A DNA stretch of 64,000 bases from Mesotaenium endlicherianum. Lineage: Eukaryota > Streptophyta > Zygnematophyceae > Zygnematales > Mesotaeniaceae. The notes under the pieces are model-generated. The model saw only the letters and a list, made by a program, of their open reading frames with translations, ran no database searches and had not been told where the DNA came from. A program made the position numbers and the translations under genes. This document shows positions 35,371 through 47,440 of this stretch, piece by piece. Each line of letters starts with the position of its first letter. Within the stretch, counting starts at the first letter, position 1. The stretch is taken from the NCBI GenBank assembly GCA_009602735.1, contig WELA01000881.1, positions 189,043-253,042 on the forward strand, given 5' to 3'.

Positions 35371-36974
35371 CTTCATGTCCAAATCCTGATCGGTGAGACG
35401 GTTGCTCGCACGCACGCTTCTGACGCTTGTGTAAAAGCCCGCACGACCAAAGATTCACACACTGGAGTTATCGACGAAAAAATTACTCGCATGAACGTGA
35501 TTAGGAGGGTATCTTGTTGGCCTACCCTGCCGGCGAGTTTGTCTCGCTTATAGGATCTCCTCCAATGACATGTATGGCAACCTGGTAGCAAATCCCTCGA
35601 TTCATATCTTTTTGGTTGTTTTTTGCTATTTGGATGCTATAGAATGCGACTAAAACAAAAAGATGTCTTTCGAAATTCTGATGATTCCAAGTAGATGTCG
35701 CGTAAATTCCAAAATCTTCAATTTTCCTCTAAAAAACGTTGTGGAATGTTGTTACTCCACTAAAAGATCCAACTAAATTTTCACGGGTTTCCTTGACACC
35801 CTGACAGTCGTCCAGAGCAGGCTAGATGATGTTTCCGAAATTTTCCGAAATTCGTAAACTTTGTTGAATCGAGGTGCCTGCCTGGTCGTACCTGGTCGTT
35901 GCCGATTCGGATGCTCATTTGACAATGATCGTCCGCCTCCAGGCTCTCCGTCAGCGGCACACGTTGAGATTGTGCAAAATGTGAGTCAATAGCATTGGAA
36001 GCAAATGGCCAAGTTTCTTAAATGCAAAAGTTAGTTTTGGCCGAAGGCCTTCTAGAACCTAGTTGATAGATATTCTATATGCATCTAGGTTAGAATAAAA
36101 TAATGAAGAATGAAGATGTAATAGGATAATTAGAGATACTGATAGGCGTATACTTGAATAGAGAAAGAATAGGAGTAGAGGTAGCTAGGTAGATCTCCTT
36201 CGTGAGTCCTACTTATTCCTATGTGATCCTTTTAGCCTTTTCTCCATCTCATATTTCCTATTTTGTGCATCCTACGGGTGGGTTGGGGGTATCTAGCAGT
36301 GATTCTACAATTTTGACTGCAATGGCAATGAGATTGAGAATGAGACTTATGTACTTACCTTAGACTTTAAAATTTTGACACGTGTCGTGCCTAACAGCGT
36401 CGGTCCCTCGGCACGTGCGTAGCCTTTCAGCACGTGTGCCTTCGACCTGGTCGATGTGTCGGTGGCCCTCCTCACGTGTGGGCAAACATGGTCGATCGAC
36501 CTTCGCACGTGTGTCGGTGACAAGCCATACCAGGGTTAATCCATCCCTGGGTTCCTGAATTGGCACCATGCAACAATGACCAACTCTCAGGGCTTTGTTC
36601 TACTTCACTCAGCCCTCACCATCTGCTTATCTTAAGCCTTAGCAGGAAGTTTAAAAAATACTTGCCTTGCCTTAATTCCTCTTACATAGGACAGAAGCGT
36701 CTTACTTCTACACAGGCTTTTGCCCAAGTTGAGGGTTTACAGAATGAACAAGTTGGTAGTTTGCAGAAATCACGTCTAAGTAGCTTGACAGGCAAGGTCC
36801 AGGTCAGAGAAAATCGCCCTTCAAGGCTTTCGCTTAACTTTCCACAAGTCACAGCTTACAAAACTCTGAACTGCACATCTATGCTGGCCTGGTATGAGTT
36901 CTTCGCTCAATACCGCGCCTTAACAGCTCTTCACTCCTTGGCTGGGCTCACTTAATTCTTCGTTGAGAGCATTT
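35371..36974. other. stretch between the D copies, no gene seen
   Basis: Unique-looking sequence with no supported ORF. It contains the CACGTG cluster (36379-36511) and an A/T-rich stretch (36040-36200). If the D copies are LTRs, this would be the internal part of a small non-coding element. Confidence 0.4.
36379..36511. promoter_or_regulatory. cluster of five CACGTG (G-box) hexamers
   Basis: CACGTG occurs at 36379, 36412, 36431, 36473 and 36506: five palindromic G-boxes in 133 bp, several extended to CACGTGTG or ACACGTGTC. In plants G-boxes bind bZIP and bHLH factors, including light- and ABA-response regulators. The cluster lies 2.4 kb upstream of clpC, with repeat D between, so a link to clpC is only a possibility. 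Confidence 0.5.
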
Positions 36975-37990
36975 GCTTGTTAATACTACTCTTGCTATTA
37001 GCAATTCGACAATAAAGACTTCTGAGAACCTGGAAACTAACACAGCACTCACCATTTTAAGTGGCCTTCGCACGCTTGGTGGCGTTTGACCCAAATTTGT
37101 GCTAATCTCCTGATGGATTCTATTCTGCAGCCTTCTACTTACTACTTGTGAGATCCTCTCTTGGGAAATCCTGAGACCTAACCTTTCTATGATACCTTTT
37201 AGGGCGAAAATCTTCTAGCGTCGGCAGAACCGTGGCGCCCTGTGAAAGGGGCAACCCTGGCTCTTCTATGGCCTTGGGAACTCCTTCTTCTTCGCGCTCC
37301 TTCTGCTTCTTTAGCTTCCTTTGACACCGATGCGAGCACAAATGAGGCAGCTTCAGACAGGGCTCGTGCCTTCTCAGGCACCACACATTATCCTCTCTCG
37401 AGAATGCCAGTCCTTAGTCACAAAGTTCAGCTGCATGCAGCTTCGGCTTAGCCATGCTCAACTCAAGCTCGTAGTCACTCGGCATGCATGCACACCTCGT
37501 GATTGTCGCGCGTGGCTGCTTAGCTTCTCAGCTGGCAGTCACGCCTAATTGGCTTATGGCTATGAATTCCTGAGCGGCGTGTACAAGCCAATGCCACTTG
37601 CTTAAGATTCCCAACCGGGCGGCCGTAACCTATCTTGGTCTTGTTGCCATGACTTGGCTTAATCTGCCAGTCACACAGTACCTGACTTGGTACCTGCTGG
37701 GCGGCTCATCACTGATCCCCAGCTTCTAGCCTCCCGGCTGTCTTATGCTGTCAAAACCTCCCCATTCCTGGGTGTGGGACACATTGACATTGACCCCTTG
37801 CCAGTGGTCTTGATGCCGACATAAACGCTGACTGCGATGTAATCAGTCAAGTGGTCGGTGAGTCAACGTTGAGTTCCTGTACCTGGGTGGCCGTAGCTTG
37901 CGCTGCGCGTGCGACACCGTCAAACAGATAATAGTCGCAAATGTGAGATTGCTTATACCTATTTGCGCGCTAGACGCTAATAATAGCAAT
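36975..37990 (+). repeat. direct repeat D, second copy
   Basis: About 1.0 kb homologous to 29269-29568 plus 34649-35370, in the same orientation, with roughly a quarter of positions changed by eye. The ends were not resolved and no TG...CA was confirmed. It could be an LTR pair of a non-coding element or a dispersed repeat. Confidence 0.65.
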
Positions 37991-38952
37991 ACATAATAAA
38001 TTTGCATATACTCCTCTATCACAAACTTCAAATTGACGTCCTTGGGGAGTGTGCGGGGCGGAGGAGATCCAATTTGGGTGTAGGCTGCCCGTACTTACCG
38101 GGCCCCCTGGGGTCGTTTAGTTTGGTGTAATGTTCGATGGTTCGCATCTTGGAGAGTCCCCCAAAAAACCAGGCCAAATTTGACTGCACGGGTTGACAAT
38201 ACAGTGCACACAAAAGATTTATTCTTGAATGAAATGTTTAGGTCAATCGAGACTTTTATATCGACTTGCGTGGAGTGGCCTGGTGCGTTCAGGCAAACGC
38301 GAATGACGTCGATGCACCCCATATACTGGACCGCATGGCACCGGACGGAACTGCATGGATCAGAGCAGGGGTGTGTTCCAGTGTGGTCAGTGCAAAGTTT
38401 TCGATGACTCGTAATTGAATGACGAGAGCTCTGCAATCTGCTAAAAGAATGAATGGCGGAGTAGAACAATACGCGTATGGCCCATGCAAGCTGGCCCTGA
38501 GGCCGACGCGCATTTGCAGAATAATGATGTGATATGGGTGACAACACCGTGAAGGGTCAAGACATTGCCACGTAAAGCGTACTCCACCTAAATTCACGAT
38601 CGGACCGTTATTTTTGACGACCCTAGGATACGTACTCGGAAATTGGCCGAAACTGATCCAACCTCAGTTCTCGGCTGCATTGGCCCGGCTCATATCTGGA
38701 GACCGATCGCCATCGCTTCCATGACTGCTTCTTACGGCGGGAAGCTCCAAGTTTCAGGTCATAGCGAGTTACTCGCTAGAAATTTGCGTTGGTTGTCAGT
38801 TATAACTCATCGTCTTAAGTTGGGCTTGATAGTGTTTTTCTGGTGTCTTGGATTAATCCTATCAGAGCTCAGATACAAACCAGTCCTCTGGGTTTATTCT
38901 GCTGGAGGTTTTGTTTGGCTCTCCTCTGCAGAGGCAGTAAGTCGTCGGTAGT
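37991..38952 (+). promoter_or_regulatory. upstream region of clpC
   Basis: The interval between repeat D and the clpC ATG holds no supported ORF and no repeat seen elsewhere. Promoter and 5' UTR of clpC are expected here. No clear TATA box was found. Confidence 0.35.
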
Positions 38953-41900
38953 ATGGCTGCGTTATCACAGTCGATTTCGTGCTCGAGCTCTGTATTATCA
39001 AGCGTAGATGTCCATGGGAGTCATGGACGGGGATGTAGGAAGTCCCGCAGGGCTGCCGTTGCAAAAATGGCCTTTCCTTCGGGTCAGATGCGGGCTGTAA
39101 GTCTGCAAGCTTCTTTTAGCGGATTGCGTCAAGCCTCTCGCGTAGATATGCTAGGCCGTGCTCCAAGCAGGAGCTTTCAACTAATTGTGGCTGCTGCTGT
39201 TTCCAACTCAGCAAGCAGAGGATCTGCGAGCAGGGGGCAAACAGTTGCTATGTTTGAACGTTTTACAGAGAAGGTAAGTGTCTGTCTTACTGGCACCGGG
39301 TCTTGGTACAGGAGGGCATAAGAAGCCTGAAAACTGGAGAATGATCAGTGCGCAAGACAATAATGTTCTCTCTATGTTTGAATGTGCATGTCTGCCAGCT
39401 AGCAGTTTTAGGAAACGCTGTCCTTTTATGTTCCTTTGTGTGGTTGGATTAAGTGGGTGAATCATTAAATCACCCATTTTTAGTCTGTGTACTACAAGTG
39501 CACGGTTAATTGCAGGTCAGGCAGTTACGATGCGAACAATGTTTTCTAGAAGCTGTTACATGAACACGACTGTGCAATCTAACATCGTAGTAAAGAAAAG
39601 AGCCGGTTAGTATTGCGAGTTGCTTGCTGTCGTATATACTATAGGTTGTTTGAGCCATGATTCTGAAATTATATGTTTCTGGTTTACTCTGCAGGCTATC
39701 AAGGTTATTATGCTTGCTCAGGAAGAGGCTCGTCGATTAGGCCATAACTTTGTGGGGACAGAGCAAATTCTTCTTGGTCTCATTGGAGAGGGAACTGGTA
39801 TTGCAGCCAAGGTTCTAAAGTCTATGGGAGTCAATTTAAAAGAGGCTAGGGTTGAGGTAGAAAAGATTATTGGCAGAGGCTCAGGCTTTGTGGCTGTGGA
39901 GATTCCTTTCACGCCCCGCGCTAAGCGGGTTCTGGAGTTGTCGCTCGAGGAGGCTCGCCAGCTAGGTGTGGTTCTTTTCCTTACGTTGTATCTAGTCAGC
40001 AGATTTGTAAAATGATCAGCAATTCCTGCTTTGAGAGGGTGCTTGTGGCACTTGTTCCACTGTGGAGTGTTTTGCTGCTGTTTTCAATGTCGATTGTAGT
40101 TGTGTGGACTGGACTGTTGATGTTGATGTGATGTTGATGTGTTCACTCTTATCTGCAGGTCACAACTACATTGGAACCGAGCACCTTCTTCTTGGGTTGC
40201 TTAGGGAGGGGGAAGGTGTTGCAGCTAGAGTGCTGGAAAACCTTGGAGCTGACCCAAGCAACATTCGGACGCAGGTTGTTAATCATGCAGATATGTATTT
40301 CTGCTCAGAACTTGGCACCAGTGGTGCCCTGCAGCACTCTAGTTGAAAGTGACTGTGCATGTATCTATGTGCTGCTCTGCATGTGAACAATTGTCAGAGA
40401 TAAATGAAGATTATTAGGTGCATTTAGATGATCTGCACGTTGCGTCAAGTCTTGAGCAGTCCGTTAGCACCAACTTAAGTGCGTTGGTGACCATTGAACC
40501 TTTTTTAGGTCATCCGAATGGTGGGAGAAAGCACCGAAGCTGTTGGCGCTGGCGTTGGTGGAGGTAGCAGCAACACCAAGATGCCAACTCTTGAGGAGTA
40601 CGGAACAAACTTGACCAAGCTTGCTGAGGAGGTCAGTGTCGTGGCCAAGGCCTTGTATCTTGCAATGCTTGAGCATGGGCTGCTTGTGCATCTTTTCTGT
40701 TTCCTTATTTCCCTTTTTCATTTATGTAGTATCCTCAGTGCTTTGGGAAATGAACATCTTTTTTTAACTCCTGCTGTGTATCAATGGTCTTGTCAGAAGA
40801 TGGTCGAAGTCTGCACTGGTTCCTCTATCTCATGATGGCACTCTGGCGTTTTCGCATTGTGTACTGCAGGGAAAGCTTGATCCAGTGGTGGGCAGGCAGC
40901 CACAAATTGAGCGTGTGACTCAGATCTTGGGCAGGCGAACCAAGAATAACCCTTGCTTGATCGGTGAACCTGGTGTCGGTAAGACCGCCATTGCTGAGGG
41001 ACTGGCTCAGCGCATCGCGTCTGGAGATGTGCCGGAGACCATTGAAGGCAAGAAGGTGTGTGGCATATTGGCTGCTGTCTACTGTGCTGGAGTGGGGGGT
41101 AATAATTTATTTTCTGCTGATGTGGTCTGTGAGACTTTTTCTCGTGCAGCTAGGTTCTGATTTTTGTAGATATAAGTCCAAATGAGCACTGTTTGCGGAG
41201 TTTGTTTTAAGGGTTGTCTCCGGTTGCTCATGTCACCAAGGCTTTGCTCCTTCTTTCTCTCCGTTAAGTGAGTGAATCGTAGGATTATACCTTTTCAGGC
41301 TCTCTTGGGGCATGTGGCCTTGTGTATTTTACATGGAGCAAGTTGCTTGTAGACGGCTAAGTGTTCATATACTTCATTGCAGCATGTGCCTCAGGAGTGC
41401 CATTAATCTGTTGTATAGTTGCAGCAACTTTCAAATTTTTGGCCTTGACCGTGCAGGTGATTACATTGGACATGGGTCTTCTCGTCGCTGGGACGAAGTA
41501 TCGTGGTGAGTTTGAGGAGCGCTTGAAGAAGTTGATGGAGGAGATTAAGCAGGCAGACGACATTATACTTATGATTGATGAGGTGCACACCTTGATTGGG
41601 GCTGGTGCTGCGGAGGGTGCCATTGATGCTGCAAACATCCTGAAACCTGCTCTTGCTCGTGGAGAACTTCAGGTACGCTTTTGAGTATCTACCCTCATCC
41701 CACGCCACACCAAGGTTGATTCCTGAGAAGATGCTGAGTGCGCATATTGCACATACTACTAACTTGTACGGCAGTTTTACTATCATAGCTATGCTGCTCC
41801 TGCAAATTTGCAAGCTCTACCTGGGGCAAGAATGTGGCAGCTTCTATGAGCCCTGGTAGAACAGGAGCTGTCGAATTCTTGCCATTGTCTCACTTCCTCT

Positions 41901-44900
41901 TTGTGTCTTGTTTGGAGCAGTGTATTGGAGCCACCACACTCGATGAATATCGTAAGCATATTGAGAAGGACCCAGCTTTGGAGCGCCGCTTTCAGCCAGT
42001 CATGGTTAGATCGTTGCCTTCCCTCTGATCACGTTGTTTCGATACTGTGCAGCACACGTTAATGCGGAATGGGCTTGTTTTTGGGTTTTTTTGGGTTTTT
42101 TTTTTTTTTTGTCTTACATCATTTCTGGTTGTATGTGGTAGGTGCCTGAGCCGACAGTGGAGGAGACCATCCAGATTCTGAAGGGACTTCGCGAGCGATA
42201 CGAGATCCATCATAAGCTGAGATATACTGATGAGGCCCTTGTTGCTGCCTCGCAGCTGTCATACCAGTACATCAGGTCAAGGCTTTCACCTTCAAAATGT
42301 GACTATGCTGATATTGACTTGCACGTATATTCTCTGATTCTGGCAAGATGATAATATAAGCCTCTGTTGCTGTTATACTGTTCCATGCGTATGTTTGGGA
42401 AAGCATTATGACGACGCACTTTTGTGATGCACTGAATTGAGTTTTGTGTGTTGCATGTTGATGGCCTTTGTTGAGTTTGAGTGAGGTAGGTTGTATTTGA
42501 CTATGGCATGTGGGAGTTGTGGAATGTGAGTTACTGAATGTTATGAAGTTCTCAATGCAGTTGACCTCCCAAACCTCACTTCTTGGAGCAAGTCCAATAT
42601 ATTAATATGTATGTTGGGGCATTTTAACTGTGTGCAGCGACCGTTTCTTGCCTGACAAGGCTATCGATCTAATTGACGAGGCTGGCTCACGTGTACGTCT
42701 GCGCCATGCACAGGTACTACTTTACCACCTTCTACTCTCCAACTGGTGTTGTGTTTTATTCATGTTCAGTGCTGAAGATTGAAGCCAATTTTTGCTGCTC
42801 AATGATGAGCAGCTGCCGGAGGAGGCAAGGGAGTTAGACAAACAGCTGAGGGCCATTACAAAGGAGAAGAATGACTCAGTACGCAACCAAGACTTTGAGA
42901 AGGTGCTCCTCCTCCCCTTGGCCATTCGGTGATACTTGGATGATACTTGGGCCTTGTCTAAAACTGTTTTGCTTGCATGTTGAGTGTTTGGCTTCTTGCC
43001 TGGCATCTCCTAGTTGCTGCTCTTTGTTCCTTTCAATTGGTGCGAGGATTCGGGGTAAACATGTTTTTGCATGTTTATGGCAGCAGCTTTCTGTTTAGTG
43101 ACTGATCATATGTGTGTGTGTGCTTGTGCTTGTGCTTGTGCTTGTCTTTGTATGTGTTCAGGCAGGAGAGCTGCGTGATCGGGAAATGGAACTGAAAGCT
43201 CAGATATCTGCCATCACAGAAAAGGGTAAGGAGGAACAGAAGGCGGAGAGTGAGGCCAGTGAGGTGGGTCCAATGGTGACCGAGTCTGATATTCAGCAGG
43301 TGGTGGCTGCGTGGACCGGTATTCCTGTGGAGAAGGTGTCGACGGATGAGAGTGACCGCCTACTTAAGATGGAGGGAACTTTGCATCAGCGCGTCATAGG
43401 CCAGGACGAGGCTGTGGTTGCCATCAGCCGTGCTATACGGAGAGCTCGAGTGGGTCTGAAGAACCCCAACAGGCCCATTGCCTCCTTCATTTTCTCTGGC
43501 CCCACTGGTGTGGGCAAGTCAGAGCTGGCCAAGGCTCTCGCTTCTTACTACTTTGGATCAGAGGAGGTGAGCATGATTGGTTGTGATCATCATTGGTTCA
43601 ACATCAATAAGCTTAGTGGCAGGAGTGATTTTGGTGGTATTGACGTGTTGGAGGTGCGCATTCTCATGGTGCATATTACCTGTAATGGTGATCTGTGGTG
43701 AGCAGGCCATGGTGAGATTGGACATGAGTGAATTTATGGAGCGCCACACTGTGTCTAAGCTCATTGGGTCTCCCCCGGGATATGTAGGTTACAGTGAGGG
43801 TGGCCAGCTCACAGAAGCTGTACGCAGGAGACCGTACACAGTAGTGCTATTTGACGAGATCGAAAAGGCTCACCCAGACGTTTTCAACATGATGCTACAG
43901 GTATGCGCTTGACTATCTGGCCTGCCCCCTTCAATGTTTGCAAAAGGGGAGGTCCTGAAACAGGAGTTAGTGGAAGTAGATTACTAGGAGGCTCTGTGTG
44001 CGTGCGCAGATACTCGAAGATGGAAGGCTGACGGATAGCAAGGGGCGTACTGTGGACTTTAAGAACACGTTACTGATCATGACCTCCAATGTGGGATCGT
44101 CCGTCATTGAGAAGGGCGGCGGTGGAATTGGATTTCAGGTGAGCATTACTTTCAACAGCCTCTTCTTTTTAAGAGGGACTGTGAATCTCGCTTCTTGCAG
44201 CTGTTTGACTTTGGCATTGATTGCTAGGTGTTAGGCACAGCACATTGAAGCATTGCCATATTTGTCTCCCAACTTTCTTGTGGGATTGGAACAGCTGGAC
44301 TATGGCGAGAAGGACAGCAGCTACAACAGGATTAAGACATTGGTGAACGAGGAGCTGAAGCAGTACTTCAGGCCTGAGTTTTTGAACAGGCTGGATGAGA
44401 TCATCGTATTCCGGCAGCTCACAAAACTTGAGGTCAAAGAGATTGCGGAGATTATGCTGAAGGAGGTCTTTGACCGCCTGGCCAAGAAGGACATTGACTT
44501 GCAGGTGCAGCACGTTGTGCTCCCCTACACGCCCATGTCGCATGTAGATACCATAATCATTGTGTTTTGGCCGTTCATGATGTGTTTAATCAATGAAACA
44601 GGAGCAGTAAACTATCCTGGGTGGGTGAGCAGGTCACTGAGCGGTTTAGGGACCGAGTGGTAGATGAGGGGTACAGCCCCAGCTACGGGGCAAGGCCCCT
44701 GCGCCGTGCCATCATGCGCCTCCTTGAGGACAGGTCCGTCCCCATTTCTCATGCTTTTGTCACTCTAATTTTGGACTTGATACTTTCTAGTTATCTGAGA
44801 CTGAGGTCCTCATGCTGTGGCTGGACCTGAATCAATGATGTGCTTAGGCAATGATGAATTAAGTGTTATTATGTAGGTATGCATGTCCCTGTGTGCTTAT

Positions 44901-45078
44901 CGGGACTTCAAGATGGTTTATGGTGTACAGCATGGCCGAGCGCATGCTATCTGGAGAAATCAAGGAGGGTGACTCGGCTATCATTGATGTGGACGCTGAT
45001 GGAAATGTCACTGTCCTGAATGGAAGCACTGGCACTGCCACCTCCACTGCCATTGAAGCACCGGCTGGCATATCATAA
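38953..45078 (+). CDS. clpC: chloroplast ClpC (Hsp100 AAA+ chaperone), 16 exons
   Basis: This is the AAA+ unfoldase that feeds substrates to the stromal ClpP/R protease and works at the inner-envelope import site. Exons: 38953-39273, 39695-39965, 40159-40274, 40509-40631, 40870-41055, 41457-41672, 41921-42004, 42142-42275, 42638-42713, 42813-42902, 43162-43566, 43706-43900, 44010-44138, 44295-44504, 44633-44733, 44931-45078. All junctions are GT-AG; the total of 2805 nt gives 934 residues, close to the usual 920-930 for plants. Residues 1 to about 90 are a serine-rich transit peptide. Then come two Clp-N repeats (from MFERFTEK), Walker A GEPGVGKT (309-316), Walker B LMIDE (377-381), a UVR/middle region (about 510-560), Walker A GPTGVGKS (652-659), Walker B VVLFDE (720-725) and the ClpP-docking loop GGGGIGF (775-781). 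All key residues are present, so the gene looks functional. Confidence 0.96.
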
Positions 45079-46539
45079 ACTGTGCAGGGAAGTGCTCGAA
45101 GTAGAAACCCAGAGAATGAGGGTTTTCTGAGTCTGTCCGCTTCAACTGGCTATTGCTTGATTTTTAATTTTGGCCTGCGTTGGCCTGTACAATTTGTGTG
45201 TGCACACGTGCGGAATGTTTGTAATTTAGGTGATTTCCTGTTATACTGGCAGCTGCATTGATGTGTACATCGTGTCTTGGGGGTTCCTGTGTTTGCAATA
45301 GTTGTAGTCCTTGTCAACTTCATACTTCAGTTTCATCGCTATTATTTGTTTTCAAGCTCTAATTGCTTGCTCAATGCTTCAAAATAACAAGCATGAAGCC
45401 TGCCAAAGTCTTAACTGGATTGGTCACATTCTTGGGAATAACTCCTTGAATCTGCACCACCTTCATGAACTGTGTATAGCATTGCAGTTGCAAGAGGGAG
45501 GCTGCTTAAAAACATGTGGGGGTTGCATCTCTTCGCATGGTTTGGATGCCCCTCTAAGTATTGAGGTACATAAACCTTTTTTTTGTGTGTCAAGTTGTTT
45601 TCTGGTTCTGAAGGTCGAATTGCAATGCTCAGTGGTATTATATTCGGATCACATTGCTAGTGGAACTGTACGCAGGACCCTGCTGAGTACCGACTGCCAC
45701 TAAATTTTGATTTCCCAAGTCAGGTCTTTAATAACTGCGCATCCACAACAGCTGCTTTGAGGATATGAAATCTCTCATACTGAGTAGGGGAGGCAAATAT
45801 GTAACTCTTTGATACAAGTGGTCTTTCAAAACACTTTGATTTATCGAGCTGAGAAGGACACACTTGGCTTTCGCTATACACACTTCTACAATTCAAGACT
45901 TCTGCCCAAATATCCTCTATATTCATTCCATAGTCGCACTTTGAGTACAAGTCGTCCTCCTTCTCAACAACTTTGGCACCTGAACCTAGCAAACTGTGTT
46001 GCATCTAAGCTGCCACCCACAACTTAAGACTCATTGAAAAATATGGCTGGAGTTCAACATGAACTTAGCAAAATCTCACAAGTCTGTTGTCTAACTAAAT
46101 ACTTGGCAAACAGGCTCCAAATCAAACTTCCCAAACAAGCATATATCAACTTTAACCTGTTGAATGTATGCCGTGCTAAGGTTAGGCACGCTGAAATTAA
46201 GAGTGCTTCCAGTGAGGAGGGCCTTAGCAGGGTTGGGTGCAATTTCATACTCAAAGGAAATGTGCAGTGGCGTAAGTGGACACTTGGTGTGTTCTCTTAA
46301 CAGATTGAAAGAGGCAAAAAGTTGCGAGAAGTGCCAAATCTGTATTGAAGGACTTTGTATGAAGCAGAGTAAGCACTCCAAAAAAACGTCCTCCATGGTT
46401 TAAGAACTATTGAAGTCCAGCCAAAAAGGTCATAAATATTGCCCCGACGAAATTATCTAGGAGTAGTGCTTACATGAGAAATTCAGCTAGTAACTTTGTT
46501 CACTATAAATAGGGCCAAAATGAGACAGGAAATTGGGTA
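45079..46539. other. 3' UTR and flank of clpC, then no supported gene
   Basis: 45079 to about 45300 should include the clpC 3' UTR (T/G-rich, TGTAATTT at about 45219). 45300-46539 may hold more of the copia relic that follows, but I could not assign domains. Confidence 0.4.
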
Positions 46540-47440
46540 ATGTTCACGCAATGCACCTCACGAAGAGTTCCAGGTGGAACTTTGCAGCACATGTGTATGC
46601 TTCCTCAAAAGTGGCGGCATGTGCATTCTCCTCATGGGCATGAGAGGAGGTACTTTCACTTTTTTTGAGAGAGCAGTTCCAAGCAATGTGGCCCTTCTCA
46701 TCATATTTGTAACAAACACTGTCTGTGCAGCTCGACCCCAGATGCCCAGGCTTTCCAATTGTAGCACAACCTGTATTCACCTCCTCGGCCCCTTCCTCCT
46801 TGGTAGCCACCTCTACTGGGTGACCCTCTTCGTCCTCAACTTGTGTCAGTTTCATCTCCTCCATTTGCAGAGTTAAGTCTGTTGCTTCAAAGTCATGGCA
46901 TTCACATCCATGTTGAGCAGCAATGCCTTGGTCATTTTAACTCGAGTCTCAACCCCATTAGCAGCTGAATCACTTGGTCTACTTCTTCCATCTCAGCGTC
47001 CATTGCGTGCATCTCTTGACTCAACTTCAGCATGCGAGAGCAGTACCTCTGTATGCTCTCTCCATCCTCCATTACAAACTAATTGTACTGCCTCTCGTAG
47101 ATCAACTTGTTTGATGTACTGCACACTCTCACCAGAGGCTCCATCCCCAAGCTCTTGATAAAAGAAAGAAAGCGTGACTCTCCTTCCTCTGCCACTTTGC
47201 ACGCTCCTTGCCTCTAATCACCACGCCTGTCGTTGTTGCTCCTGCTTCCAACTCTTCCGGCAACGTCTCGGCAACGTCTCTGTCCCCAGAACAATGCCCT
47301 TCAGCTCGTACCGAGCTAGCTGCGCCATGTACATCATTGACAACACAAAGTACTCTGTACTCTTCCCATCAAAGTGCGAAATTCTCAAATCGCCTACTCC
47401 AATACCATGTTGGAAATCTTCTTCCTCCATCTCTTCTCTA
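46540..47440 (-). mobile_element. Ty1/copia gag relic
   Basis: The minus strand reads a gag-like start (RISHFDGKSTEY, about 47395-47350), a helical middle (about 47200-46990), and two CCHC-type knuckles, the second as CYKYDEKGHIAWNC (about 46710-46670), which is typical of copia gag. TGGTATTGGAGTAG on the minus strand at about 47397-47410 resembles the primer site, so the 5' LTR would lie to its right. Broken, several breaks; no convincing integrase or RT. Confidence 0.6.

Noticed and set aside
42085-42110. Poly-T tract in clpC intron 7
   Set aside because: An ordinary pyrimidine tract near a 3' splice site; nothing unusual.
46164-46403. A plus-strand CEKCQICIEG motif resembling a copia pre-integrase domain
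   Set aside because: The gag relic next to it is on the minus strand and no H or LWH motif precedes it at the right distance, so I treat it as chance.
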